Of a stretch of DNA of 30,454 nucleotides, positions 1 through 4,910 are shown piece after piece. Position numbers and translations under genes: made by a program. The notes under the pieces were generated by a model. That model saw nothing but the letters and a program-made list of their open reading frames with translations. It did no database searches and was not told where the DNA came from. Every line of letters starts with the position of its first letter. Position 1 is the stretch's first letter. Source of the DNA: Candidatus Margulisiibacteriota bacterium. GTDB lineage: Bacteria; Margulisbacteria; Termititenacia; Termititenacales; Termititenacaceae. Where the stretch lies: positions 1 through 30,454 of the forward strand of contig JAIRZV010000064.1 in the NCBI GenBank assembly GCA_031267055.1, given 5' to 3'.

Positions 1-68
1 TCCTTTTTTAACTCTATCTGCAAGTTGTAAATCTCTTCACGCCTATTTTTTATTTCTGTGTTGTTCAT
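1..68 (-). CDS. Small hypothetical protein, cut by the window edge
   Basis: The ATG at 66-68 follows a GAGGGAG ribosome site that overlaps the end of the upstream gene. Only 22 codons (start MNNTEIKNRREEIYNLQ) are inside the window, and the gene runs off the left edge. The fragment is charged and probably helical. It is the most downstream visible member of the small-gene array that begins at 4454. No family is recognised. Confidence 0.55.
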   Translation of the reverse strand, partial: MNNTEIKNRREEIYNLQIELKK

Positions 69-71
69 GGC

Positions 72-230
72 TTACTCCCTCGAAAAGTTTTTAATGATGT
101 AATCCCTTAAACTTATTGCCAGACTGTGCGTAGGCGTGAAAGCCTTCTGCGGTTTATCCCATACACAGAGTATTCCCCACCTAGACAGTATTTTGGTTAA
201 ATCTTTCTCTATGGTTTCTTTGCGCTTCAT
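72..230 (-). CDS. Hypothetical 52-aa protein of the small-gene array
   Basis: An open frame of 52 codons starts MKRKETIEKDLTKILSRWGI and ends at TAA 72-74. An AGGAAA ribosome site lies just upstream of the ATG at 228-230. The next gene begins three bases after the stop, which fits one polycistronic message. The protein is basic with an amphipathic N-terminal helix and contains no metal or catalytic motif. The function is unknown. The support is spacing, strand and ribosome site rather than homology. Confidence 0.6.
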   Translation of the reverse strand: MKRKETIEKDLTKILSRWGILCVWDKPQKAFTPTHSLAISLRDYIIKNFSRE

Positions 231-260
231 ATTTTTTCCTTTCCGCTGTCGAGGATTTTT

Positions 261-821
261 TTAGTCGGCATGTTCAAGGCTCTGACTCCTGTACTTCGGA
301 AGCCCCTTTATCAGCACATGATCTTTGTTATTCCAGCCAAAAGCATAAATTCTGAAAGCATGTATAAGTAAAGTGTTTTCAGCCTGTATATCGTTTCGGA
401 AACGCTCTGATTTCTTTTTTAAGGAAAATTTCCCGTTGTTGTACCAGTACAGACCAAAGCCGTTTTTTATATCATCGGGATAAATGAGCTCGCTAGGGCA
501 AACGTAATACCGCTCACGGCCTAAATGCGGAACGATTTTGTATTTAGTGCCGGCGCGAAAATACCACTGCTTGGTGATTTTGTTGTAATACTCACCAACA
601 AACACGTGTTTTATCCTCGCAGGCTTTGCCGCGTCCGCCAGAAAGTCAGCGCGGGAAAGTTTGATTTCGTACAGCTCTGTAAAGCCGTAACCGCTATAAC
701 ACAGCACATCTGGATTCTCGGACTCAGAAATCTTTCTAAATTCCCACAGGGCAATTTTGCAGTTCGCAAGAAATCGTTCGGCTGTCAACTTACAAAGTTC
801 GGAGTGCTTATTATTTGGCAT
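261..821 (-). CDS. PD-(D/E)xK nuclease-like phage-type protein
   Basis: This is a 186-aa protein. Residues 37-54 carry a P-D ... E-x-K arrangement (P37, D38, E52, K54) within a segment ending IKLSRADFLAD. That is the pattern of MmcB-like and other small PD-(D/E)xK-fold proteins found in phages and integrative elements. A following block (RERYYVCPSELI, then a GFGLYW segment) matches the way I remember this family continuing after the core. The fold would suggest binding or cutting of DNA, but I infer this from motifs alone. The start overlaps the end of the ASCH-like gene by 11 bases, so the two are probably coupled. The isolated set of acidic residues could also belong to an inactive DNA-binding relative. 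Confidence 0.65.
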   Translation of the reverse strand: MPNNKHSELCKLTAERFLANCKIALWEFRKISESENPDVLCYSGYGFTELYEIKLSRADFLADAAKPARIKHVFVGEYYNKITKQWYFRAGTKYKIVPHLGRERYYVCPSELIYPDDIKNGFGLYWYNNGKFSLKKKSERFRNDIQAENTLLIHAFRIYAFGWNNKDHVLIKGLPKYRSQSLEHAD

Positions 822-1182
822 ATCTAAACTCCGTAAAGTGAATAATGGCTTTTATGCGATTTGGATATCCCCTAAACCAATCCTCTAATTCATAGTAATT
901 TGCAAATCCGTCATTTTTTGCCAGCGTTTGTACGGGGAATCTGCAAAACGGATTTGACCCATCAGATTTTTTTATTATTTCTTCCACAGATACGATTTTC
1001 TTTACGCAAAACACTCTTTGTTTTGACCGATATGGCTTTCCGAGCCAATACGCCAGCGCGACTTCCTGCCCCTCGAACCTTTTCCAATATTCAAAATTCG
1101 CACGGATCGTGTGAATCTTGCCGGGGATCAGATCGTCGCCTGTTTTATTCACAAACCGGCGGTTAAACAGGATGCGTTTCAT
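811..1182 (-). CDS. ASCH/PUA-like domain protein of phage type
   Basis: A 123-aa protein beginning MKRILFNRRFVNKTGDDLIPG. The central KIHTIRANFEYWKRF, the later YWLGKPYRSKQ and the C-terminal DGF...ELEDWFRGYP pattern resemble the ASCH/PUA-fold proteins encoded in many phage and element early regions. ASCH domains are thought to bind RNA or modified nucleotides; the actual role here is unknown. Its ATG shares an ATGA overlap with the stop of the upstream gene (1179-1182), and it overlaps the downstream nuclease-like gene by 11 bases. Confidence 0.6.
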   Translation of the reverse strand: MKRILFNRRFVNKTGDDLIPGKIHTIRANFEYWKRFEGQEVALAYWLGKPYRSKQRVFCVKKIVSVEEIIKKSDGSNPFCRFPVQTLAKNDGFANYYELEDWFRGYPNRIKAIIHFTEFRYAK

Positions 1183-1385
1183 TTATTTTCTCCATTCAAT
1201 TCGTCCAGCTTTTCCGCGATCTCACGGAGTTCGGCGGCGGTAAGGCCAAAATCTTTTTCGTCCAGCGCATAACTTAAGGTTTGGACATACTTACAGGCAG
1301 TGATATATCCATGCATATAATCATTTCCACGCTTTATACAACGGATAATTTCCTTACTGAAATTATCTTTAACAAACTTAATCAT
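1179..1385 (-). CDS. Hypothetical 68-aa protein
   Basis: I choose the start at 1385 (MIKFVKDNFSKEIIRCIKR) because AAAGGAG lies 8 bases upstream. The longer in-frame extension to 1421 would overlap the preceding gene and lacks a site of its own. The protein ends in a charged helix (TAAELREIAEKLDELNGENK). Its last residues (ELNGENK) echo the tail of the 100-aa protein at 1585-1887 (ELKGENK), which hints at a shared origin or a shared tail. The function is unknown. Confidence 0.6.
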   Translation of the reverse strand: MIKFVKDNFSKEIIRCIKRGNDYMHGYITACKYVQTLSYALDEKDFGLTAAELREIAEKLDELNGENK

Positions 1386-1390
1386 CTCTA

Positions 1391-1588
1391 CTACTCCTTT
1401 CCCCGCAGAGCGCGGGCGCATTCTTTGGCAAATTCTAAATTACTCGCACAATCAAGCGAGCAGTAAGGGTCTTCATCTTTTATGCCCAAGCGTAGCCTCT
1501 TAATTTCCTTAGCCAGCCAATCGCGGGAATACTGCCAAGAATCAAGCCTATTACAAATTTCACCCCAATTAACATCGCTATATTTCAT
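1391..1588 (-). CDS. Hypothetical 65-aa protein
   Basis: An open frame of 65 codons, MKYSDVNWGEICNRLDSW onward, with GGGAGA upstream of the ATG. The start overlaps the stop of the upstream gene in an ATGA arrangement. It contains two cysteines in a DPYCSLDCASNLEF segment, too few for a clear metal site. The predicted structure is mostly helical and acidic-basic mixed. No family is recognised. Gene order and overlaps support it as real. Confidence 0.55.
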   Translation of the reverse strand: MKYSDVNWGEICNRLDSWQYSRDWLAKEIKRLRLGIKDEDPYCSLDCASNLEFAKECARALRGKE

Positions 1589-1887
1589 TTATTTTCTCCC
1601 TTCAGCTCGGCGAGTTTTTGGCACCAATACTCCTCTTCACATGTTGCCTCACATACGGAATAATCAAGATCAAAATCATACTCAAGGGAACATCTTTTCC
1701 AAAGAAGTTTTTCCACCGCCTTGATAACTGCTTTACTGTTAGATTGTTCGACGTAGTCGGCAAGCGCCCTCGCCAGATCAGGCCGAGTAAGTTCATCAAA
1801 TTTCAACACGTACTTTTTATCTGGATTAGTCGCGCATTTATTCATCAAATTCTCGATATCGGTTAATAGTCTATTTCTAGTTTTCAT
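1585..1887 (-). CDS. Hypothetical 100-aa acidic protein
   Basis: The ATG is preceded by a strong GGGAAGGAGTTGAAAC ribosome site. The protein (MKTRNRLLTDIENLMNKCA...) has a helical N-terminal half and a cysteine-containing acidic stretch (YSVCEATCEEEYWCQKL, three Cys). It ends in ELKGENK, like the 68-aa protein downstream. The acidic, aromatic C-terminal part is reminiscent of small phage regulators or nucleic-acid mimics, but no family can be named. It overlaps the next gene by ATGA. Confidence 0.6.
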   Translation of the reverse strand: MKTRNRLLTDIENLMNKCATNPDKKYVLKFDELTRPDLARALADYVEQSNSKAVIKAVEKLLWKRCSLEYDFDLDYSVCEATCEEEYWCQKLAELKGENK

Positions 1888-1902
1888 GTTTCAACTCCTT
1901 CC

Positions 1903-2145
1903 CTATCTTCTTTTTTTAATAATTCCGCGATAAGCGGCGGTGCGGCGAATTTCCTTGCTAAGCTGGATATTCAGATTTTGCTTCTGGTCTCTTAACGACT
2001 CTATTTCTCTAAGCAAAGAGGTATAATTTTTGGCCACAATTTCTATGGCGTCGGCAATTCTCAGCATACAGCCTAAAGTTAGGCTACTGTTGTTATTGTA
2101 ATTTTCATCTGTCCAACAACGTCTGCTTGCCTCTCTTAAATCCAT
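1903..2145 (-). CDS. Hypothetical 80-aa coiled-coil protein
   Basis: Starts MDLREASRRCWTDENYNNNS with a GGAGGTGA ribosome site that lies inside the last codons of the upstream gene. Residues about 25-70 form a long amphipathic helix with heptad-like Leu/Ile spacing (ADAIEIVAKNYTSLLREIES, then QNLNIQLSKEIRR), so a coiled coil is likely. It ends in a basic tail (GIIKKRR). Small basic coiled-coil proteins of this size are common in phage early regions. The function is unknown. Confidence 0.6.
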   Translation of the reverse strand: MDLREASRRCWTDENYNNNSSLTLGCMLRIADAIEIVAKNYTSLLREIESLRDQKQNLNIQLSKEIRRTAAYRGIIKKRR

Positions 2146-2147
2146 AG

Positions 2148-2546
2148 TTAGTTCACCTCCACCATAAAATCCGTTATCGTGGATTCGTCGATGCCATTAG
2201 TATCAAAGCGGGCACGATGTAGCTTTTCTGGCTCATCGTAGTAATACATTTGTGGTGGTTTCCAACTGTAATAGTTTTCTCTGTCGAAGAATCTGACCAC
2301 CCAGCCTTTAGCCCAATCGCTGTTTGCCCACACCAGACATTCCCACTTGGTCATCTGGCGTTTTTGCTTCTGGAGGTTACGCCAAAGATCAGAAAAATAA
2401 TCAACCACTTCCTTTTTTCCACTAGACTCTTGACGAATGAAAGTTTCTCTGTCCCAGTAGATCGAACGGTAGCAGCTATCAACCAGCGTTTCTCCACTCA
2501 GCATCAGCCGGATAGCCTCTTTGGGGTCTAGGTATTTATTTTCCAT
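2148..2546 (-). CDS. Hypothetical protein with N-terminal start at MENKYLDPKEA
   Basis: I place the start at 2544-2546 (MENKYLDPKEAIRLMLSGET), with AAAGGAGAG 8 bases upstream, rather than 63 bases earlier, where no ribosome site is seen. The 132-aa protein is rich in Trp and Tyr (KWECLVWANSDWAKGWVVRF, then YYSWKPPQMYYYDEP). Proteins with this kind of short DPKEAIRLML.GE opening occur in phages and integrative elements and carry no assigned function. The first codons overlap the preceding small gene. Confidence 0.6.
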   Translation of the reverse strand: MENKYLDPKEAIRLMLSGETLVDSCYRSIYWDRETFIRQESSGKKEVVDYFSDLWRNLQKQKRQMTKWECLVWANSDWAKGWVVRFFDRENYYSWKPPQMYYYDEPEKLHRARFDTNGIDESTITDFMVEVN

Positions 2547-2703
2547 GATTTTCTCTCCTTTTTTTGTTATTGCTAATCCAATCCGCCGGCGGCGCGATAT
2601 AGTGGTCAAATTGTTTCGGTTGAGTTTCCCAGCCAGACAATCTTTTCTTATGTTGCTCCGCGCGGCGTTGCGCTCTGTTCGGTTTTATTATCTGTTCAGT
2701 CAT
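2536..2703 (-). CDS. Small basic 55-aa protein
   Basis: ATG at 2701-2703 follows GGGAGCAAAACC. The frame reads MTEQIIKPNRAQRRAEQHKK and ends at TAA 2536-2538, overlapping the start of the next gene by 11 bases. The RAQRRAEQHKKR stretch is strongly basic and typical of short phage proteins that bind nucleic acid or form scaffolds, though that is an inference from composition. The overlap suggests translational coupling with MENKYLDPKEA. Confidence 0.5.
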   Translation of the reverse strand: MTEQIIKPNRAQRRAEQHKKRLSGWETQPKQFDHYIAPPADWISNNKKRRENHGK

Positions 2704-2729
2704 GGTTTTGCTCCCTAAATTTATTTTTG

Positions 2730-2883
2730 CTACATAGCCTCGAATTCTTTTTGAAGTTTTGAAACCTTCTTTTCATAGAAAGATATGAGAGGCGGCAGAA
2801 GCTTTTTTGTGAAAAAATTCCGATTCTGCTGCCTCCAAAATCCAGTTGAACTCTATTAACTTCGGTAATTTTTCTGCGTTCAT
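2730..2883 (-). pseudogene. Frame-disrupted small gene
   Basis: An AAGGAGATGAAGCC ribosome site precedes the ATG at 2881-2883 (MNAEKLPKLIEFNWILEA). That frame stops at 2773 after 36 codons. The neighbouring frame stays open and continues as FFTKKLLPPLISFYEKKVSK to a stop at 2730, reading like the natural rest of a coiled protein. Removing one T from the T6 run near 2810 joins the two frames. It may be a real decay event, a sequencing error or a slippage site. Confidence 0.4.
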
Positions 2884-2898
2884 GGCTTCATCTCCTTT

Positions 2899-3090
2899 TT
2901 ATTCCAACCAAACCCCTGCAATAAATAATCCGGCCGAGGTAAGCATGCTCAAAATGGCTAAAACTATCCCCAAGTTTTTTGGCCTTTTGTCAAAACTTGA
3001 ATAGAGCCATACCTCCAACAAGACGGATAAAATCAAACCGAAAAACATAGCAATGATCCCCAGTGAAAAAAGTTTTTCCGATAAATTCAT
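2899..3090 (-). CDS. Small two-helix membrane protein
   Basis: 63 aa, with AAAGGAGAAC upstream of the ATG. Residues about 8-30 (LGIIAMFFGLILSVLLEVW) and 40-61 (LGIVLAILSMLTSAGLFIAG) are hydrophobic, separated by a short basic loop (DKRPKN). This topology fits a small inner-membrane protein. Holins look like this, but the gene sits in an early-type array with no lysis enzyme next to it, so I do not call it a holin. It pairs with the membrane protein just downstream. Confidence 0.65.
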   Translation of the reverse strand: MNLSEKLFSLGIIAMFFGLILSVLLEVWLYSSFDKRPKNLGIVLAILSMLTSAGLFIAGVWLE

Positions 3091-3106
3091 ATGTGTGTGT
3101 TCTCCT

Positions 3107-3271
3107 TTACTCTTTTTTGAAAATAGACAAAACTAAACCAAGCAAATACGCAGCCATCGCTATCTGCCAAAAACTTAAGCCGAGGCCAAAAGCGGCAGAA
3201 ACGCCCCAAATTATCAGGCAGAAACACAGCTCGCGCACCAAGGCAAATATGATCATTAAAAACAGCACCAT
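3107..3271 (-). CDS. Small two-helix membrane protein
   Basis: I place the start at 3269-3271 (MVLFLMIIFALVRELC), which has AAAGGAGAAGG upstream. A 48-base longer reading has no ribosome site. The 54-aa product has hydrophobic stretches at about residues 2-27 and 31-50 and a charged tail (IFKKE). Together with the 63-aa membrane protein that follows it, it makes a two-gene membrane unit within the array. The function is unknown. Confidence 0.6.
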   Translation of the reverse strand: MVLFLMIIFALVRELCFCLIIWGVSAAFGLGLSFWQIAMAAYLLGLVLSIFKKE

Positions 3272-3288
3272 GGTTTCCTTCTCCTTTC

Positions 3289-3468
3289 TTACCGATAAGC
3301 TCCCAGTTTTTGCTCGCACTCCATGATCAAGCGGGATTCTTTATCGCTGATCAGCCGGTTATAATATGCGTAGCCATGGATTGATCTGCTGAGCAGGCAA
3401 CCCAGCACCAGAGAGGTCTTTGCCTCCGGCGTCATTTGCTTTTGCCGGAAAAATTTAAATAGTTTCAT
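3289..3468 (-). CDS. Hypothetical 59-aa protein
   Basis: The ATG at 3466-3468 follows AAAAGGAGAAATAGTC. The frame reads MKLFKFFRQKQMTPEAKTSL and ends at TAA 3289-3291, overlapping only the ribosome-site region of the next gene. It has a basic N-terminus, one hydrophobic stretch (SLVLGCLLSRSI) and a helical end with two Cys in all. A weak membrane association is possible. No family is recognised. Confidence 0.55.
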   Translation of the reverse strand: MKLFKFFRQKQMTPEAKTSLVLGCLLSRSIHGYAYYNRLISDKESRLIMECEQKLGAYR

Positions 3469-3521
3469 GACTATTTCTCCTTTTTAGTTATTCAATAATT
3501 TTTCTGCGTTTATAGCTTTAC

Positions 3522-3698
3522 CTAGTTTTCATATGCCATTTTCAAATATTGTTGCCAGTATTCCGGCCAGGTGGCCTTGATTTTTGCGGTGTTGTCATCA
3601 TCGGCATACGCTAAAGCAACACCGAGCTTCTTAACAAATTTGTCGCCGTGTGCATGCATGCTTTCAGAGACATAGACTTTCTCATCGTTTAACTCCAT
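3522..3698 (-). CDS. Hypothetical 58-aa protein
   Basis: Start at 3696-3698 (MELNDEKVYVSESMHAHGDK), preceded by AAAAGGAGAAAACCC. A longer reading to 3761 lacks a site. The sequence has an acidic stretch (YADDDNTAKI) and an aromatic end (TWPEYWQQYLKMAYEN). It is one gene downstream of the Acb2/Tad1-like gene, so it may be a further host-interaction protein, but that is guilt by association only. Confidence 0.55.
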   Translation of the reverse strand: MELNDEKVYVSESMHAHGDKFVKKLGVALAYADDDNTAKIKATWPEYWQQYLKMAYEN

Positions 3699-3773
3699 GG
3701 GTTTTCTCCTTTTGTTTCTTATTTTTTTGAGAGAGCCCGCACGGGGGCTCTGTTCACTCACTGCATAACTAAA

Positions 3774-4037
3774 TTAAGCCGGAGTGTGGTTACTATGCAC
3801 GCCAGCTTCTGCCGACGTATCCGCAGGTTCATCATGAGGGTAGCTGGCTGGCAGCGGTTCGCCGGCCATTTCCAGACATTTACCACCCCACATTTTGGCT
3901 TCCTGCAATTTAGTTATTACCAGAGATATTTCCCGTCCAATTTTCGGTTCTTTGAGGCTTTGGGCGTGTTTGACGGCTTTAGCGATCGATAGTCGTAAAT
4001 CATGCAGGGAATTCTCCAGCGTTGTTGTGTCACTCAT
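3774..4037 (-). CDS. Acb2/Tad1-like cyclic-nucleotide sponge (hairpin domain)
   Basis: 87 aa from the ATG at 4035-4037, with GGGGGTG six bases upstream. A GTG three codons earlier lies inside that site and is rejected. Residues 8-30 form one helix, and residues 34-58 carry GREISLVITKLQEAKMWGGK. This matches the hallmark of the Acb2/Tad1 hairpin domain as I know it: Arg-x-x-SL-x-x-T-x-L-x-E-A-x-M-W. Family members are small phage proteins that sequester cyclic di- and trinucleotides or ADP-ribose signals, blocking CBASS and Thoeris defence. The 29-residue tail (AGEPLPASYPHDEPAD onward) is Pro/Glu-rich and probably disordered. The position in an early-type array agrees with an anti-defence role. 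The call rests on motif recognition; ligand-binding residues cannot be confirmed here. Confidence 0.7.
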   Translation of the reverse strand: MSDTTTLENSLHDLRLSIAKAVKHAQSLKEPKIGREISLVITKLQEAKMWGGKCLEMAGEPLPASYPHDEPADTSAEAGVHSNHTPA

Positions 4038-4100
4038 GTTTTTCACCCCCTTTCCGATTCATACAGATCTTTATATGGTCCAAAAAGGCCTTTGCAGTAT

Positions 4101-4454
4101 TCACTTCACCCACGGATTGACCGCCTTCCGCGCCTCTCTGGCTGCCCGTCTTTCGGCAAATTCCTTGCTAATATCGCCGGTCCCAACATCGTACTCATCT
4201 GCCGCGATCTTCATGGCCAGTCCCCAGTTGTAGGAGCCCTTTACAGCTAGATCACGGGCATAGTCCGCCGCGGCTTGGATATTTTTCCGGGCTATCGTTT
4301 CCTGTTCTTTCCTAAAGGATTCAAGATGCGCGCGAATGTCCTCGGCGTAGACTCCATACTCGGTGGCAGATTCCTGGATAGCTTCTTTCCAGGAATATCC
4401 GTAGTTCCGGACAAGTAGGCCAGCGTGTCTCGCGGCGTCTGAAGTTTTATCCAT
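4101..4454 (-). CDS. Two-repeat hypothetical protein, first gene of the array
   Basis: 117 aa with GGGAAAGGAGACAAGGAC before the ATG. Residues about 9-47 and 60-105 look like two copies of one module. Each has an Ala-rich helix, then an aromatic turn (NYGYSWKEAIQESA against GSYNWGLAMKIAADEY), then a V....DI segment and a charged helix with Arg/Glu. Nothing upstream on this strand is coding for over 450 bases, so this is the most promoter-proximal gene of the array. No family is recognised. It could be a small helical adaptor or DNA-binding protein. Confidence 0.6.
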   Translation of the reverse strand: MDKTSDAARHAGLLVRNYGYSWKEAIQESATEYGVYAEDIRAHLESFRKEQETIARKNIQAAADYARDLAVKGSYNWGLAMKIAADEYDVGTGDISKEFAERRAAREARKAVNPWVK

Positions 4455-4543
4455 GTCCTTGTCTCCTTTCCCTTTTAGTTATAGCGAGAGCTACCCCATA
4501 AAGTAGGGACTATTTTTTTTTTTCTGTTTGATGCCGCGTTAAA

Positions 4544-4680
4544 AGTCCGGGCAAAGTCTCTAAGCCCGGCGAAAAACACGTGGAGTACCTGCCGACTAAG
4601 CAAATATATGGGTCCTAGCTGTCTCCTGGCGGCCTCGCTACACCGCCTCCCATACACCAAACAGAAAAACTTTGCCCTAC
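4544..4680. ncRNA. Possible structured RNA, strand unknown
   Basis: GGGCAAAGT (4549-4557) pairs perfectly with ACTTTGCCC (4669-4677). It encloses about 110 bases that contain a second hairpin (4628-4647), and it competes with a CCGGGC/GCCCGG hairpin at 4547-4569. Local GC content is higher than in the flanking small genes. A closing stem with internal hairpins in a gene-free gap is what a small structured RNA looks like, but I recognise no known family. Confidence 0.2.
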
Positions 4681-4765
4681 AGTGGCTAGCTCATTTGTAT
4701 CCCGGATAAGCCCCGGCGCGGATGCAGTCTGTTTAGGCTAATGCCCGCGGTTTAACGCCTAGGTA

Positions 4766-4795
4766 TTGGATTGAGGCGCGCGCTATTTGTATAGT
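4766..4795 (+). promoter_or_regulatory. Possible promoter of the CHAT protease gene
   Basis: TTGGAT (4766-4771) and TATAGT (4790-4795) are separated by 18 bases, a weak sigma-70-like arrangement reading toward the gene at 4911. The predicted transcript would begin with the CTCCGCAG hairpins. No supporting data beyond the match. Confidence 0.25.
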
Positions 4796-4835
4796 TATTT
4801 GAATGTTTGAGGAAAATATTCATTGCTTGCGTCAC

Positions 4836-4879
4836 CTCCGCAGTCTCCTGCGGAGCGATACCAAGCATCTCCGCAGGAG
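4836..4879. repeat. CTCCGCAG hairpin repeats
   Basis: CTCCGCAG (4836-4843) and CTGCGGAG (4848-4855) form an 8-bp stem with a 4-base loop. CTCCGCAGGAG recurs at 4869-4879, so the 3' arm can pair with either copy. No T-run follows, so this is not a standard terminator. The alternative pairing lies in the leader of the gene starting at 4911 and could affect its translation. Confidence 0.4.
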
Positions 4880-4910
4880 TGCCCCTCTTTAATAACGCAA
4901 CCTTGCCAAA

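Larger units (their letters stand above)
4455..4910. other. Gene-free, hairpin-rich interval
   Basis: No convincing gene in 456 bases. Contents: a T11-12 run on the plus strand near 4511-4523; a CCGGGC/GCCCGG hairpin at 4547-4569; a GGCGG/CCGCC hairpin at 4628-4647; a 9-bp long-range stem (4549-4557 with 4669-4677); and three copies of CTCCGCAG between 4836 and 4876, two of them forming a hairpin. The promoter of the leftward array should lie near its left end. It separates the small-gene array from the CHAT protease gene and may contain the boundary of a mobile element. Confidence 0.5.

Noticed and set aside
2899..3271. Holin pair.
   Set aside because: Two small membrane proteins are present but no endolysin or other lysis gene lies in the array.
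4541..4569. AAAAGTCCGGGC resembles the conserved AAAGTCCGGGC of RNase P RNA.
   Set aside because: The remaining conserved regions of RNase P RNA are absent at suitable distances, and the structured interval is too short.
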